This document shows positions 11,762 to 22,978 of a DNA stretch of 64,000 bases, in pieces; position 1 is the stretch's first letter, and every line of letters begins with the position of its first letter. Below the pieces are notes generated by a model, which had not been told where the DNA came from, did no database searches, and saw nothing but the letters and a program-made list of their open reading frames with translations. The stretch covers positions 40,004,751-40,068,750 of the forward strand of contig OX638130.1 of the NCBI GenBank assembly GCA_951804985.1, read 5' to 3'. This stretch comes from Dryomyza anilis. Lineage: Eukaryota > Arthropoda > Insecta > Diptera > Dryomyzidae. Both the position numbers and the translations under genes were made by a program.

Positions 11762-12014
11762 AGCTTTAACAAATTAGTGGCTTTTAACAATATACATTCT
11801 AATATTATTTTAAATTTGGAAATTATTTTTTTACTATTGGTAACGGTAAACATTTGATTTTAAAAATATAAACAAAACTTAGCTGTTTTTGAAAGTAAAT
11901 TATGTTTTCATATTTAGAGACATTTTAATAGGGCTGTTAATTTTAATATTTTATATAATAAATTCAATTTTAATCAAATTTTTATAAAAACAATTAACTT
12001 TAAGTGATACATAT

Positions 12015-12546
12015 TGTTACGAAAAGAGGTAATTTGCCCCACTGTGCAAGCAATCAATAATAATAAATGAGTCGCAAGACAATTCAGCGCACTAAGCATG
12101 TGTTAGAAAGAGACGGAAGATCATTCAGCGCACTTAGGCAGTGTGCGAGAAAGACATGGAAGATCAGCGCATTAAAACACATGAGTGCGAATGAGATGCC
12201 AATAGCATGCGTCATTCACGAAACGAGTAGAAGGTTCTCGAAACAAAACGAAGCTTGTCGAAACGTGTCGAACTGATGCATGCAGTATATAAGGCCGCGC
12301 ATCTGAGGCACTGTACTTCAGTAGTGATTGTAAAGTGGTCGAGTGCAACTCGTGTGATAAATGTCAAGTTAAATTGTGGACATGCAGCAGTTGTTAGAAT
12401 TTGTTATTAGTAAAGTTGTTTATTAAAGTGAATTAATAAAGTTAATTGTTATAATTTAAACCAAACATAAGAGTGTTTTTATTTTGTACACAATTTAGAG
12501 ATACGAACTTGTAGAACAGTTTTCCGTAGACTGAATTTTCGTAACA
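12015..12546 (+). mobile_element. 5' LTR of Ty3/gypsy element 1
   Basis: Starts TGTTACGAAAAGAGG and ends TTTTCGTAACA, a TG..CA-type LTR of 532 bp. It is flanked on the left by ATAT (12011-12014), matched by ATAT at 19585-19588 after the 3' LTR, giving a 4 bp target duplication. It is followed at 12548 by TGGTGTCAGAAATGGGA, which resembles the complement of an insect tRNA-Leu 3' end and is the likely primer-binding site. A few percent of differences from the 3' LTR suggest an old insertion. Confidence 0.92.
12286..12322 (+). promoter_or_regulatory. LTR core promoter (TATA and initiator)
   Basis: TATATAAG at 12286-12293 is followed about 25 bp later by ACTTCAGTAG, which contains the insect initiator-like TCAGT. 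The spacing fits an RNA polymerase II core promoter at the start of R. The 3' LTR has the same TATA (15366-15373) and initiator before the LINE insertion point at 15420. Confidence 0.6.
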
Positions 12547-12577
12547 TTGGTGTCAGAAATGGGATTGCGATACAAAA

Positions 12578-14195
12578 TGGTTAAATTTGATTAACTTAAA
12601 GTCGACCAGCTAAAGAAGGAGCTGTCGATTCGTGATCTGGCAACTGCTGGTACAAAAGTAGAGCTACAAAAGCGTCTAATGGAAGAATTAGAGTCACAGG
12701 GCATTAATCTCGCATAGCACGATTTTGAAGTCGAAGCTGCCGCCCCGTCATCGAAAAATCTGGATACAGAAGAAAAAGTACGGTCCCCAGGTTTTGATAT
12801 GAGACAATTGATCGCGGCTATGCAGGAAAATTCAAACCAATTGAAATTGGACATGAAGCGGGAATTTCAAGAAAATTCCATCAAAATGGAGCAGAAAGTG
12901 CAAGAAAATTCCAGCAAAATTGAACAGAAACTTCTAGAAAATTCAAAACAATTTCAAGAAAATTCCATCAAAATGGAGCAGAAAGTGCAAGAAAATTCCA
13001 GCAAAATTGAACAGAAACTTCTAGAAAATTCAAAACAATTTCAAGAAAATTCCAATCAGCTCAAAACAGAGCTTCTAGAGAATTCCAACAAACATCAAAT
13101 AATAATGGAGGAAAAGATGCAGGAACATTCGAAGCAACTTCTGGAAGTTTCTAATACACTCCATGAAAAAGTAAAGGTGCTTGAGGCACATGTAAATGAC
13201 ATGGAAGTGAGCTTTGACGATAAGATTCAAAGATTAGAAAATAACGTTGATGAGAAATATCATGGAATCGACAAAAAGCTACAGAAAATTCAAAAGGACT
13301 TCGATATATTGCAGTTAAATGGACCCACACAGCATTTTGTTGGTGGTACGAGACTAAAGTCACCGATTTACGATGGAACTACTGCGTTCAACATTTTCAA
13401 GCTGCAATTTGAGACCACGGCTGTAAGTAATCGGTGGAACAATGAGGAGAGCGTAGCCGCACTTATCGTGGCGCTTAAAGGAGGCGCAGCCGAAGTATTG
13501 CAGACTGTTCCAGAAATTGATCGAAACAGTTATTTAGCGGTTATGGCTGCACTGCAGCGAAAATATGGCAGTGATCACATGAAGCAAATCTACAGAATGG
13601 AACTAAAGTGCCGAATGCAAAGAAATGGTGAAACATTGCAGGCGTATGCAGCGGACGTTGATAGGCGTGCGCATTTGTCGTATGCAGATTTAACGAGTGA
13701 TTTCATAGAAAAAAGCAAGATCGAAGCGTTTGTTGATGGTATACGCGATCCTGAGACAAAACGGGCAACAATGACTAACCCAAAGGTGACATTTATGGAA
13801 ACGGTCACCACAGCGCTTACGCAGGAGATAGCGTCTACATTGTGCCGACCAGCGATGGAGAACGTGTACTAGATGAGGAGAGAGAAAATTTATGTCAAGG
13901 AGTAAGTAGAGCGTCGAAAGCCAGCGTTAAATCCGGACATTATGCTGCCAACAGAAACATCCAATTGAAAGGTAAATGCTACAACTGTGAAAAATATGGG
14001 CATATGGCTCGCGAGTGTCGTGAAAGGCGTAAATGTGTAAATCTGCAACCACCTAAAGGATACCGACCAGAAAAGAGACCTGAGGATGGCCAAAATAACG
14101 CCAGGGAACATCATGGCAATTCGGGCACTGTGTCGGCACGAGTGTTAAAGTGGAATCCAGAGAATGCTCGACGGAAGAAGAAAAAACGAAATTAA
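12578..14195 (+). pseudogene. gag: Ty3/gypsy element 1 gag (broken)
   Basis: Structural protein of the LTR element. The frame opens at ATG 12578 but has an early TAA and a TAG near 12716, so the longest open part starts at 12799. Before the second stop it reads LKVDQLKKELSIRDL and TKVELQKRLMEEL, resembling a SAP-type DNA-binding motif. Then comes a glutamine- and asparagine-rich coiled-coil region with an exact 87 bp duplication (12865-12951 and 12952-13038), encoding two 29-residue units that begin FQENSIKMEQKVQENSSK. The capsid-like part follows at about 13340-13830. A frameshift near 13842-13872 moves the frame to the nucleocapsid, which has one CCHC knuckle (CYNCEKYGHMAREC, about 13978-14019). 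Stops and the frameshift make it a pseudogene. Confidence 0.85.
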
Positions 14196-15061
14196 TTCAC
14201 ATTCGTTCGTTAAATGTCATGGCAGCAGATCAATGGACTCTAGAGCAAATACGAAATGATCAAAAGAAGGACCCCGACATCGCAAAAATTAGGAGGTTCT
14301 AGGAACAACAAAGAAAACCATTATGGAAAGAGTTAGCATCCAACAGTCCAATAAGCAGGGCTTACTGGGCGCAGTGGCAATGCCTGAAGCTACGAAATGG
14401 TTGTTTGTACCGTGTGTGGGAAAGTGAAAATGGCAGATCTGCACGAAATTTGATTGTTGTTCCCAAGTCAAAAATAAAAGCCATAGTACTGAAATGCCAT
14501 TGTGGAACCAATGGATGTCACTTGAGCATTAATAAAACGATTGAAGAAGTCAGGAAGCATTTCTATTGGGTCGGATATCAGAAGTCAGCCGCCTACTGGA
14601 TTCACAGATGAAAGCAATGTGTATCCGCAAAAAGAAAACCCGTCAGAAGTTGTGGTAAGATAAATCAATACAACGTAGGAGCACATTGCGAACGTACTGC
14701 AATGGATGGGCAAAAGCCGATTCCAAAAAGTGTTTTGCGTAAGAGAAAAACTGAAGACCGAGACGAGTTGCTTCAGTCCTTAAGGCAGAGGATACAAATT
14801 CCAAGCAGTAAGATAAAGTCCAGATACGACTTGAGAGCAAACTCTGAGGGATTTAAGGAAGGAGATCTGGTCATGCTTTGTAGCCCGCCACGAGTGAAAT
14901 TATTAAATCCAAAATTACAAACACACCGGGAAGGACAGTACAGGATAATTAAAAGGATAAATGACATTGTGCATCGGATTCAGAATACTACAGGCGTCAG
15001 ACGAAAAATAAAAGTAGTACATTTAGAAAGGTTGGTGCCGTATATAGAGAGAGAGGATTAA
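14190..15061 (+). pseudogene. pol: Ty3/gypsy element 1 pol remnant (integrase ends only)
   Basis: Only integrase parts survive. About 14490-14630 encodes the H2C2 zinc-binding region (CHLSINKTIEEVRKHFYWVG), in which the first cysteine of the final CxxC is a TGA stop. The catalytic core is missing. 14702-15061 encodes the integrase C-terminus: KSRYDLRANSEGFKEGD, a degenerate GPY/F box (HREGQYRI) and VVHLERLVPY. Protease, reverse transcriptase and RNase H are absent, so this copy could move only with help from a related element. The frame ends at 15061, just before the polypurine tract. Confidence 0.85.
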
Positions 15062-15085
15062 CCTCTGTTCGGGACGAACATATTT

Positions 15086-15098
15086 AGGTGGAGGGCAG
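15086..15098 (+). promoter_or_regulatory. Polypurine tract of Ty3/gypsy element 1
   Basis: TTAGGTGGAGGGCAG lies directly before the 3' LTR, the expected primer site for plus-strand DNA synthesis. Confidence 0.7.
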
Positions 15099-15420
15099 TG
15101 TTACGAAAAGAGGTAATTTGCCACTGTGCATGCAATCAACAATAATAAATGAGACGCAAGACAATTCAGCGCACTAAGCATGTGTTAGAAAGAGACGGAA
15201 TATCATTCAGCGCACTTAGGCAGTGTGCGAGAAAGAGATGGAAGATCAGCGCATTAAAACACATGAGTGCGAATGAGATGCCAATAGCATGCGTCATTCA
15301 CGAAACGAGTAGAAGGTTCTCGAAACAAGTCGAAGTTTGTCGAAACGTGTCGAACTGATGCATGCAGTATATAAGGCCGCGCATCTGAGGCACTGTACTT
15401 CAGTAGTGATTGTAAAGTGG
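15099..15420 (+). mobile_element. 3' LTR of Ty3/gypsy element 1, left part
   Basis: Begins TGTTACGAAAAGAGG and matches the 5' LTR closely up to GATTGTAAAGTGG. There it is broken by a LINE. The last 13 bases (15408-15420) are the left copy of the LINE target duplication. Confidence 0.93.
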
Positions 15421-15435
15421 GGGAAGGAGCAAAAG

Positions 15436-15918
15436 ATGAATGATGCAGAAGTAAAACACTGCACCGATCATCTTTGGCGGCTAGTCAGCACCGGCGGTGT
15501 CAGTGCAAACGCAAAAGGCTATGAGACGAGTGATGGCATCATGAAGGTGCTATGCTCGTTTCAAGCCAATTTCGATTGGATTGCCACAGCCGTTGCTAAA
15601 ATCCCTCCCTTGGGCAAATCGCGCTTCGCTGTTTTCAGCGGAAACGAACCCAAACGCAGGCGAGCAATATGCTGGATACCTGGTCCTATCAGGAAAACAG
15701 CGGAAGTGTTTGCCTGCCTACGTGCTCAGAACCAGGGCATCGAAACGAACGGATGGAAAATCTATAGCCATAAACCAGAGCGAGGTCCGGAGGACAAGGA
15801 GGGCTCAACCCTGGTTGTTGGCTTAGACCAGAAGTCGTTAGATGTCATGCTATCTAAGTACGACAATCATCTAAACTTATTCTTTGGACGGATCGAATTC
15901 CGAATCAAAAGTGAGCTA
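15436..15918 (+). pseudogene. LINE ORF1 C-terminal fragment
   Basis: Frame from ATG 15436 (MNDAEVKHC) to a TGA near 15919. The open frame extends upstream into LTR sequence, so that part is accidental. Readable stretches are RAICWIPGPIRKTAEVFACL, NGWKIYSHKPE, STLVVGLDQKS and LFFGRIEFRI. This looks like the conserved C-terminal region of ORF1 proteins from R1/LOA-type LINEs, an inference from pattern only. It overlaps the start of ORF2 by about 35 bp in another frame, as in LINEs with overlapping ORFs. Confidence 0.55.
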
Positions 15919-18900
15919 TGAAAGCGATAGTGGATGGAAACATCTGATTGTCGCCTCAGGCTACTTCCCCTATGACTCACTACTGTCTCCTCCGCCAAAG
16001 GCAATTGTTGAGCTCATAGAGTACTGTGATCTTAAGGAGACCGGCCTTATTCTTTGCTGTGACGCTAATGCTCAACACACTGTGTGGGGCAGCAGCAAAT
16101 GCAACGCGCGAGGTACCAGACTCCTTGACTTCATCATGACCTCCAATCTGAACATTCACAACACTGGTAATAAACCCACTTTTGTGACTGCTAGTAGACA
16201 GGAAGTGATTGACCTTACTTTGTCTAACTGTAGACTGAGAGAGTCAATCTTTAACTGGAAGGTTCTTAAAGAAGATTCTTTATCGGACCACAGGTATATC
16301 GAGTTTCATACTGACCGAGAGGTGTTGCCCTCTATGACGGTAAGAAACCCTAGAAAAACGAACTGGGCACGCTTCAGACATGAACTTGAGAATTCCCTCA
16401 ATATTCCTGTCAGAATTCGTACCAAAGAAAGTATTGAGACGTCCGTTCAAGTTATGAACGATGTCATAAATTCTAGTTTTGTACGAACATGTCCGGTACG
16501 AAAAACGTTATCTAGACCTCCCGTTCCTTGGTGGAACGCTTGTCTTGAAACCTTGCGCAAGGATTCCAGAAAGCTTCTAAATAGGGCCCTAAGGAGCAAC
16601 TTAGACTCTGACTGGTTTCTTTATCGAGCTAAGCAGAAAGAGTATAAGAAACGAATTCGTAAATCGAAAATTGTTTCCTATAAAGACTTATGCAGTAGCA
16701 TCGAATCCTGCAGTGAGACTAGCAGATTGGTCAAGTTTCTTAAAAGAGACCGAACTGCTCGACTGGACTCACTGCGGAGACCTGATGGCTCGTATACTGA
16801 GTCTAAGACAGAGGCACTCAGTGTCCTAGTTGAGACTCACTTTCCGGGAAATCAAATCCACATAAGGCCACTTTGTAATCCCAGCACTGGGGACTGCAAT
16901 AACAACTCTAATGTGACAAAACATGACTGGCAGGTTGCCAGATTGGTTGTGTACGATGAAGCCATCCAATACGCAGTGGCCTCTTTTGATGGCTTCAAGT
17001 CACCTGGACCGGATGGCATCTACCCAGTCATGCTACAGGAAGGTATAACCCAATTGCTACCATGCCTAAAGAAGATCTTTAGAGCAAGTCTCGCATGGGC
17101 ATACATTCCGACATCCTGGCGTTTAGTTAAAGTAGCCTTCATTCCTAAAGTTGGAAGAGAAGACTATTCCATAGCCAAGAGCTTCAGACCCATTGGTATG
17201 ATGTCCTTCATACTAAAGTGTCTAGAAAGACTAGTTGAGCTGCACATTAGAAAAACATCGCTGTCAAGGTACCCACTATCATCAAGACAACATGCCTACC
17301 AACGTGGAAAATCCTGTGAAACAGCATTGCAACATATGGTTGGCCGGATCGAGCATGCTTTTCAGAGGAAGATGTACGTGATGGGCATATTTGTTGACAT
17401 CGAGGGTGCTTTTGATAATGCGACTTTTGATGGAATGTGTGACGCAGCTAAAAGGCATGGAATAGATGAAACATTGGTCAAATGGCTAAGGTCAATGCTA
17501 ATGTTTAGGACCATCACTTCTGAGGCGGAGTGCGGTCAGTATATTATGGCAGGGGTGAATAGAGGATGTCCTCAAGGAGGCGTTCTCTCCCCCCTGCTCT
17601 GGTGTATGCTGGTTGACTCTCTAGTCAACGATCTCGATGGACCAGGTGTCTATTCCCAGGCCTATGCAGATGATGTTGTCATTCTTGCCACAGGCTTTTC
17701 CCTCAATGAGGTCTGTGTTAAAACACAAAACTCATTGAACCGAATTGACAGCTGGTGTACTGCAAACGGACTTTCCGTCAACCCTCACAAAACAGGGATT
17801 GTTCTCTTCACTAGGAAAAGAATAATGACAGGATTATCTCTACCAGTACTTAAGGGCGTCACTATTCCTCTGTCTAACGAAGTAAAATATCTGGGCTTAA
17901 CTCTAGATAGTAAACTACTTTGGACAAAACATGTTGAAAATAAAATTGCGCGAGCATTGAATGCCTTCTGGCAATGCAGAGGAATTTTTGGGAAGACATG
18001 GGGACTATCGCCGAGCAAAACCTTATGGATTTACACGGCAATGATAAGACCGATGATATCATATGCATCGGTAGTCTGGTGGAACAAGCTGTCGCAAAAA
18101 TGCGTGACAACTAGTCTTGCCAAGATTCAGAGAACCGTGTGTCTGGGTGTTACGGGTGCCTTTCCCACTACACCTGGTCCAGCACTGAATGCAATCTTAA
18201 ACCTACCACCACTTGACATCTTCATCAGAGGCGAAGCCATGAAAGGCTGCTGGAGACTAAAACGAGGTGGTTTCTGGTTTAATGTTCCCTGGAAAATCTC
18301 TGACATTGCACTTGACACTCCATTAGACACCTGTCTACTGGAGATGCCCTCTGATGCAATGATAACAGAAATATTACCAAGACGAAATTTTGAGGTCTGC
18401 CAACCTGACATTCAAGACTGGCTAACGCCTGACTGTGAGCCAGGTAGAGGGTCACACCGCATTTTCACAGACGGCTCCAGAACCGATCAGGGATCTGGTG
18501 CTGGAGTGTTTGTGGAACCGGATGACCGCAGACTTCACTTCGCCTTAGGTGACAATGCCTCGGTATTTCAAGCCGAAGTCTATGCCATACTTATGGCTAT
18601 GGACTACATTGCGGATAATAGATGGCAGAACAGGGCTATATCAGTTTGCAGCGATAGTCAGGCTGCTCTTATGGCTTTGAACAGCCAGGTCATCACATCC
18701 AAAATTGTACGTCAATGCAGATCACGTCTCAATTGTGTTGGTAAATACAATACACTGAAACTGATTTGGGTGCCGGGCCATAAAGGAGTTTCGGGCAATG
18801 AAACATCTGACGAACTAGCACGTGCTGGATCTGAGGATAATCCATTTGGACCAGAACCTGTGCTTGGACTACCTGCATCTACGGGAAAATTCGTCATCAG

Positions 18901-19195
18901 CTCTTGGGTCGCCTCCGCATACAAGAGCAGATGGCTGAATGAGACGAAATGCAGATTCTCCAAGCTCATGACACCGACGATAACCAAAAGATTGGCCTCG
19001 TTTCTACTTTCCTTAAGTAGAAAGGAGTGCAGAAAACTGACGGGACTTCTAACGGGACACAACGCATGTGAAAAACACAAACACAAAGCGCTTTATGTTC
19101 TGCCTGCTACGAAGAAATTGGCACCACAGAGCACTATCTCTGTGACTGTCCAGCATTTTCTAAAATTAGAAGGCAGATCTTTGGCACAGACGTGA
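15884..19195 (+). pseudogene. LINE ORF2: partial endonuclease, reverse transcriptase, RNase H
   Basis: A 1,103-codon frame for the replication protein. Residues 20-140 are the C-terminal half of an exonuclease-endonuclease-phosphatase endonuclease (CDANAQHTVWGSS, RQEVIDLTL, SDHRY); the N-terminal catalytic Asn and Glu are missing. Reverse transcriptase spans about residues 370-640, with FVDIEGAFD near 502-510 and YADD at 594-597. RNase H lies at about 858-985, with FTDGS (Asp near 863), the QAEVYA Glu, the CSDSQAAL Asp and GHKGVSGNE. The RT plus RNase H combination fits the LOA/I group. After about 19095 the frame is wrong: another frame gives CSACYEEIGTTEHYLCDCPA, the expected Cys/His C-terminus, so a small indel lies near 19090. 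Without a complete endonuclease it is probably inactive. Confidence 0.88.
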
Positions 19196-19363
19196 TGAGA
19201 GAGGATCAGCTTCACTCTCTATCACACAATAGCCTTCTTAGATTCAATAATGAATCTAAGAAGTATCATTAAAAACCAGGGAACTGGGTCACAGCACAAT
19301 GGATATAACCCTGTCTGAGTGCTGTGGCTCTATTTTTTTATCCCACATTAAAATAAAAAAAAA

Positions 19364-19584
19364 GATTGTAAAGTGGTCGAGTGCAGCTCGTGTGATAAAT
19401 GTCAAGTTAAATTGTGGACATGCAGCAGTTGTTAGAATTTGTTATTAGTAAAGTTGTTTATTAAAGTGAATTAATAAAGTTAATTGTTATAATTTAAACC
19501 AAACATAAGAGTGTTTTTATTTTTTACACAATCCAGAGATACGAACTTGTAGAACAGTTTTCCGTAGACTGATTTTTCGTAACA
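19364..19584 (+). mobile_element. 3' LTR of Ty3/gypsy element 1, right part
   Basis: Resumes with the second copy of GATTGTAAAGTGG (19364-19376), continues TCGAGTGCAGCTCGTG, and ends TTTTTCGTAACA at 19584. The target duplication ATAT of the whole element follows. With 15099-15420 it makes one complete LTR. Confidence 0.93.
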
Positions 19585-19729
19585 ATATTTTTGTATACAG
19601 GGGAATTTATAGTAAATTTATAGAATATAATTTATAGAAGAATTTATAATTATATGTAAATAATTTATAATTTAATATTAAACTATAAAACACAAAATAA
19701 TTGCTTAATACATTTTATGTATTATGTAG

Positions 19730-21168
19730 TACACGTATTTCAAAAATAAAAACTACAGAAAACAAATACATACTACATATTCGGCAATATGTAGAAAACG
19801 AATTTCTAATACATTGTGTAGTAAAATCCAGACAAATTAATACAAATGTATTAAAAACGATCAACATGTAGTAGAACCAAGTATTGAAACCTAAACGAAT
19901 AACGGTTTCGATTTCGGTTTTTTCCGCGTTTCGGTTTCGGTTACGGTTTTAAGTTTTTATAACGAAAAGGTTTTGGTATACCGGTTCCAAGTTACGGTTT
20001 CGGTTTTGATATCGGTTTTTGTATAAAATTTCTTTTTTTCCATATTTTTCCATTAATTTAACATTGTTTATATGGTGCTAAGTTATGTTCAAAATGTGAA
20101 TTTAAACAATGTTTGTTCTTATTTTAGTAAAAATATTGTGTTATATGAATTATTTAATTGATTTCGCAAAGAAAAAATTTCAATTCAAAATTTCGTGACC
20201 GCAAACCAATGAAATTTTGACTTCACCTGAGATATGTTCTGAATTGCAAAAGAGATCCGCGAAGCGAACCTTAAACAAGAGCAACAAGAATACATCGGTA
20301 AATATTCTTAAACTTCATAAGAAGAAGAATATTGTACGATTTCCATCCATAAAAGCCAAAGAAATTTAGTTTCAACAATTCAATGAACTGCAATATCTGC
20401 CTGTATACTTGAAATATTCGAACTTGTCGAACTTGCACTTTATTTCTCGTATTTTCTTAAGTAGTTACTGAGATGTTAATAGTTTTAAACTTTTTTTTCT
20501 AATGTTTTTTTGCATTACCATTGTTTTTTATTACCTTATTATAATTTTTTTATCCTTAATATATATGTCCGAAATTGAGCTGTTTCGAAAAATCAATTAA
20601 AAGACTTATAAATGGTATTATATTGAATAGAGCATTTAAAAAATATTCAAATGAACTTTTCAAAACTTGTCCAACTTTACCCCAGGCTTTCCTATATATT
20701 TTACTAATACAATAAATAAAAACCAATACCATTAAAATTTTAATCATTTTTTAACAAAATTTACCGCCACACAAATTAATGAAACAAAAACCAATTTTAG
20801 ACCAAAGACCGTTGTTTTGGAAATATTGTTTCTCAAAAAACCACATGTGAAATTTTGTACAACAAAAATTTTTATTTTGGAAATTCCAAATTTTATTAAA
20901 TGGTATATATATTATTAAATGAATTATTCTTTAGATCTTCTATATAAAATAAAATATGCTTTTCTGTTTCTTTTTATACCTTTTTAAAAACCGGTTATTT
21001 CAGATTTTCGTATAACGTTTTCGGTTACGGTTTCGGTTTTAAAATTGAAACGGTTTTAAACGGATATCGGTTTCGGTTACGGTTTCAATCCTTGAGTAGA
21101 ACTGCATTTTTTCAAAACGAAGACATAAATGTAGTATAATTTACTACAGTAATTTTTCCGTGTAGGGA
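19730..21168. mobile_element. TACACCGAAAA-family element, split by a hAT element
   Basis: Left part at about 19730-19877 (CAATATGTAGAAAACGAATTTC..ACATGTAGTAGAAC) matches the right third of the 10507-11761 element. The right part at 21103-21168 ends TTTTTCCGTGTA. The intervening 1.2 kb is a separate hAT insertion. The left boundary is unclear. Confidence 0.55.
19878..21094. mobile_element. hAT-type element with CAAGNATTGAAACC ends
   Basis: Flanked by perfect 8 bp target duplications AGTAGAAC (19870-19877 and 21095-21102), the hAT hallmark. The terminal inverted repeats are CAAGTATTGAAACC and the complement of GGTTTCAATCCTTG (13 of 14 match). Both subterminal zones are built of CGGTTTCGGTTACGGTTT repeats, probably transposase-binding sites. 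The 1,217 bp contain no transposase, so it is non-autonomous. Confidence 0.9.
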
Positions 21169-21174
21169 TTACAC

Positions 21175-22240
21175 ATGGCGAAGTTAGGTGTAAACTTATT
21201 GTCAATCAGCGAGATGGTACGTAAGAAGAAAAAGGTGATCTTTGATGAAAATGGGTGCCGTATTTTGGATGAAGACGATACAGCTTGATACAAGCTTGAA
21301 CTATCTGATACAAAAAGCGTGTATTTGGCGAATGATTCAAACGATTTTGAGTTATGGCACCGGCGCTTGGGTCATGTCAGTCAGTCAGCGATGGAATTGA
21401 TGAAAATCGGTTGCGTGACTGGTGCAGTATGATACAGCTAGAACACTGTGCAGAAAGATACAGCTAGGCATGTGCAGAAAGAAAACATCAGAGGAGCAAA
21501 TTTCCCAGCGAAGGATCCCGAGCAACACAAATTTTGGAAATTATCCATTCAGATTTGTGTGGACCAACTGAGCAGCAAACCAATGGCGGAAAACGTTTTA
21601 TTGTAAGGTTCATCGATGATTTTAGTCGCAAAGTCTTTACGTATATTCTGAAAAGTAAAGAAGCTGTGTTGGCAGACTTCAAAAAGCTGGTCAAGAATCA
21701 AACTGGAAAGAGTATAAAGTGTTTGCGGACGGACAACTGAACGGAGTTTGTGAATAAAAAGATGTCAAGTTATCTACGAAAGCATGGAATTGTTCATCAT
21801 ACAAACGTGCCGTATACTCCACAACAGAACGAATTGGCTGAGAGGATGAATAGGACGCTGATGGAGAAAACCATGAGCATGTTGCATGAATCAGGTTTGC
21901 CAAAGTCGTTTTGGGAAGAAGATGCATGAACAGCAGGTTATTTGGTGAATATAATTCCGCACAGTACTTTAAAGAAAACATCAGAAGAGATTTGGAGAAA
22001 ACCAAATGTCAGGCACATAGCTAATAAGAAGAGGAATAAATTGGAACCGAAATCAGAGAAATGTAATTTTGTGGGTTATAGCGAAAATTCAAAAGGTTAT
22101 CGTTTGTATAGTCGAAAAACCAAGACGGTGACGATAAGCAGAGACGTGATATTCTTTGAATCGACGGCGGAACATTATTCTCAGCCAATGTTACGTTAGA
22201 CTATTGGTTCCAGTGGGGGTAAACTCAGAAGAACGTACAA
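21175..22240 (+). pseudogene. pol: Ty1/Copia pol fragment (pre-integrase and integrase)
   Basis: Remnant of a Copia polyprotein. 21178-21430 encodes MAKLGVNLLSISEMVRKKKK and then LWHRRLGHVSQSAMELMKIG, the GAG-pre-integrase domain. From about 21510 the integrase core follows: EIIHSDLCGP (first Asp), FIDDFSRKVFTYILKSKE, LRTDN with the following Gly codon changed to TGA, then TEFVNK and VPYTPQQNELAERMNRTLME (catalytic Glu). Another TGA lies near 21929. The frame then reads on to 22199 through WRKPNVRHIANKKRNKLEPK and YSRKTKTVTISRDVIFFES. Duplicated GATACAGCTAG and AGAAAG words near 21430-21480 disrupt the linker. Reverse transcriptase is absent and no LTRs were found. The acidic linker resumes after the DINE-like insertion, at 22926. 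Confidence 0.9.
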
Positions 22241-22790
22241 CCAGTTGGGAAGGTTAGATCACATGGGAAATTTTAAAGTAAGTGTAATTATGAAAGTTAG
22301 GATTATCAAAATTATAGTCGGTCTAAGCCGACTATAAATACCCTACACATATGTGTGGTTACCATTCAAAGTGATATATAGGTCACCAGGGTATACGAAT
22401 GCTGAAAATAACTACAAACATTCAATCGCTGAAGAATTTCCATTCATTTGATACCCATATTTACAAATGGGTAGGTGTACCGAATTTAGATTTTTTTTTT
22501 GTGAACCACAAGTCTTTTCGCCGGAAAACATTATTATCATGTATTTGAGCATGATATCAATATATATTTGACCAAAAAAGTTTACCTAAGCACGTATACA
22601 TAAAAATTGATCTTTATATGTAGATTTTATATGAGGTATTTGAACATAAGTGGTTGGATCATAGGTCACAGTGGACCGATCTCGCAATTTTTTCGCACAC
22701 ACAGCGTAGGTATATTAGTAATCTAAGTTATAAGTTTCATTTATCTAGCTCTTCAATTTTAAAAGTAGTAGGGATTTCAACAGACAGACG

Positions 22791-22821
<31 letters not shown>

Positions 22822-22925
22822 GGACATCGCTAAATCAACTCAGGAGGTCATGCTGATCAAGAATATATATACTTTTCCATACCAAACTGAATATACCCTT
22901 TCACTCTTAGTGTAGGGTATAAAAA
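22241..22925 (+). mobile_element. DINE-1/Helentron-like element, copy 3, inside Copia
   Basis: Starts CCAGTTGGGAAGG and ends GTGTAGGGTATAAAAA. It carries the GTCGGTCTAAGCCGAC hairpin and a longer (CAGA/CGGA)n microsatellite at 22780-22826. It lacks the CCGGAGATGCTTCCTTCTGGG block present in other copies. It sits between two parts of one Copia frame, so it inserted after Copia. Confidence 0.75.
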
Positions 22926-22978
22926 TGGAAGAAGAAGATGAAAATGACGACGATTCAACGTCATCATCTAAGAAGTAA
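22926..22978 (+). pseudogene. Copia fragment continued (acidic linker)
   Basis: Reads MEEEDENDDDSTSSSKK then a stop. Such acidic, serine-rich linkers often lie between Copia integrase and reverse transcriptase. The short length makes the assignment tentative. Confidence 0.5.

Larger units (their letters stand above)
15421..19363 (+). mobile_element. LOA/I-group LINE inserted in the 3' LTR
   Basis: A 3.9 kb non-LTR retrotransposon flanked by perfect 13 bp target duplications (GATTGTAAAGTGG at 15408-15420 and 19364-19376) and ending in an A-rich tail. It encodes the end of an ORF1-like protein and an ORF2 with endonuclease, reverse transcriptase and RNase H. The 3' UTR segment around 19290-19330 (CACAATGGATATAACC..TGTCTGAGTGCTGTGG) is shared with the tRNA-derived SINE at 46912. 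The 5' part appears to be missing: ORF1 is only a C-terminal piece and the endonuclease lacks its N-terminal half. This is therefore a truncated or internally deleted copy. Confidence 0.9.

Noticed and set aside
17785..18411. Antisense ORFs of 77-94 codons inside the LINE
   Set aside because: They are shadows of the reverse transcriptase reading frame on the other strand.
19096..19195. Last 33 codons of the LINE ORF2 frame
   Set aside because: A different frame in the same interval gives the expected Cys/His C-terminus, so the terminal residues of the long ORF are an out-of-frame artefact.
22780..22826. Regular CAGACAGACGGA repeats suggesting an array
   Set aside because: This is the internal microsatellite of the DINE-like family and occurs in most copies. 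There are no spacers and the genome is eukaryotic, so it is not a CRISPR.
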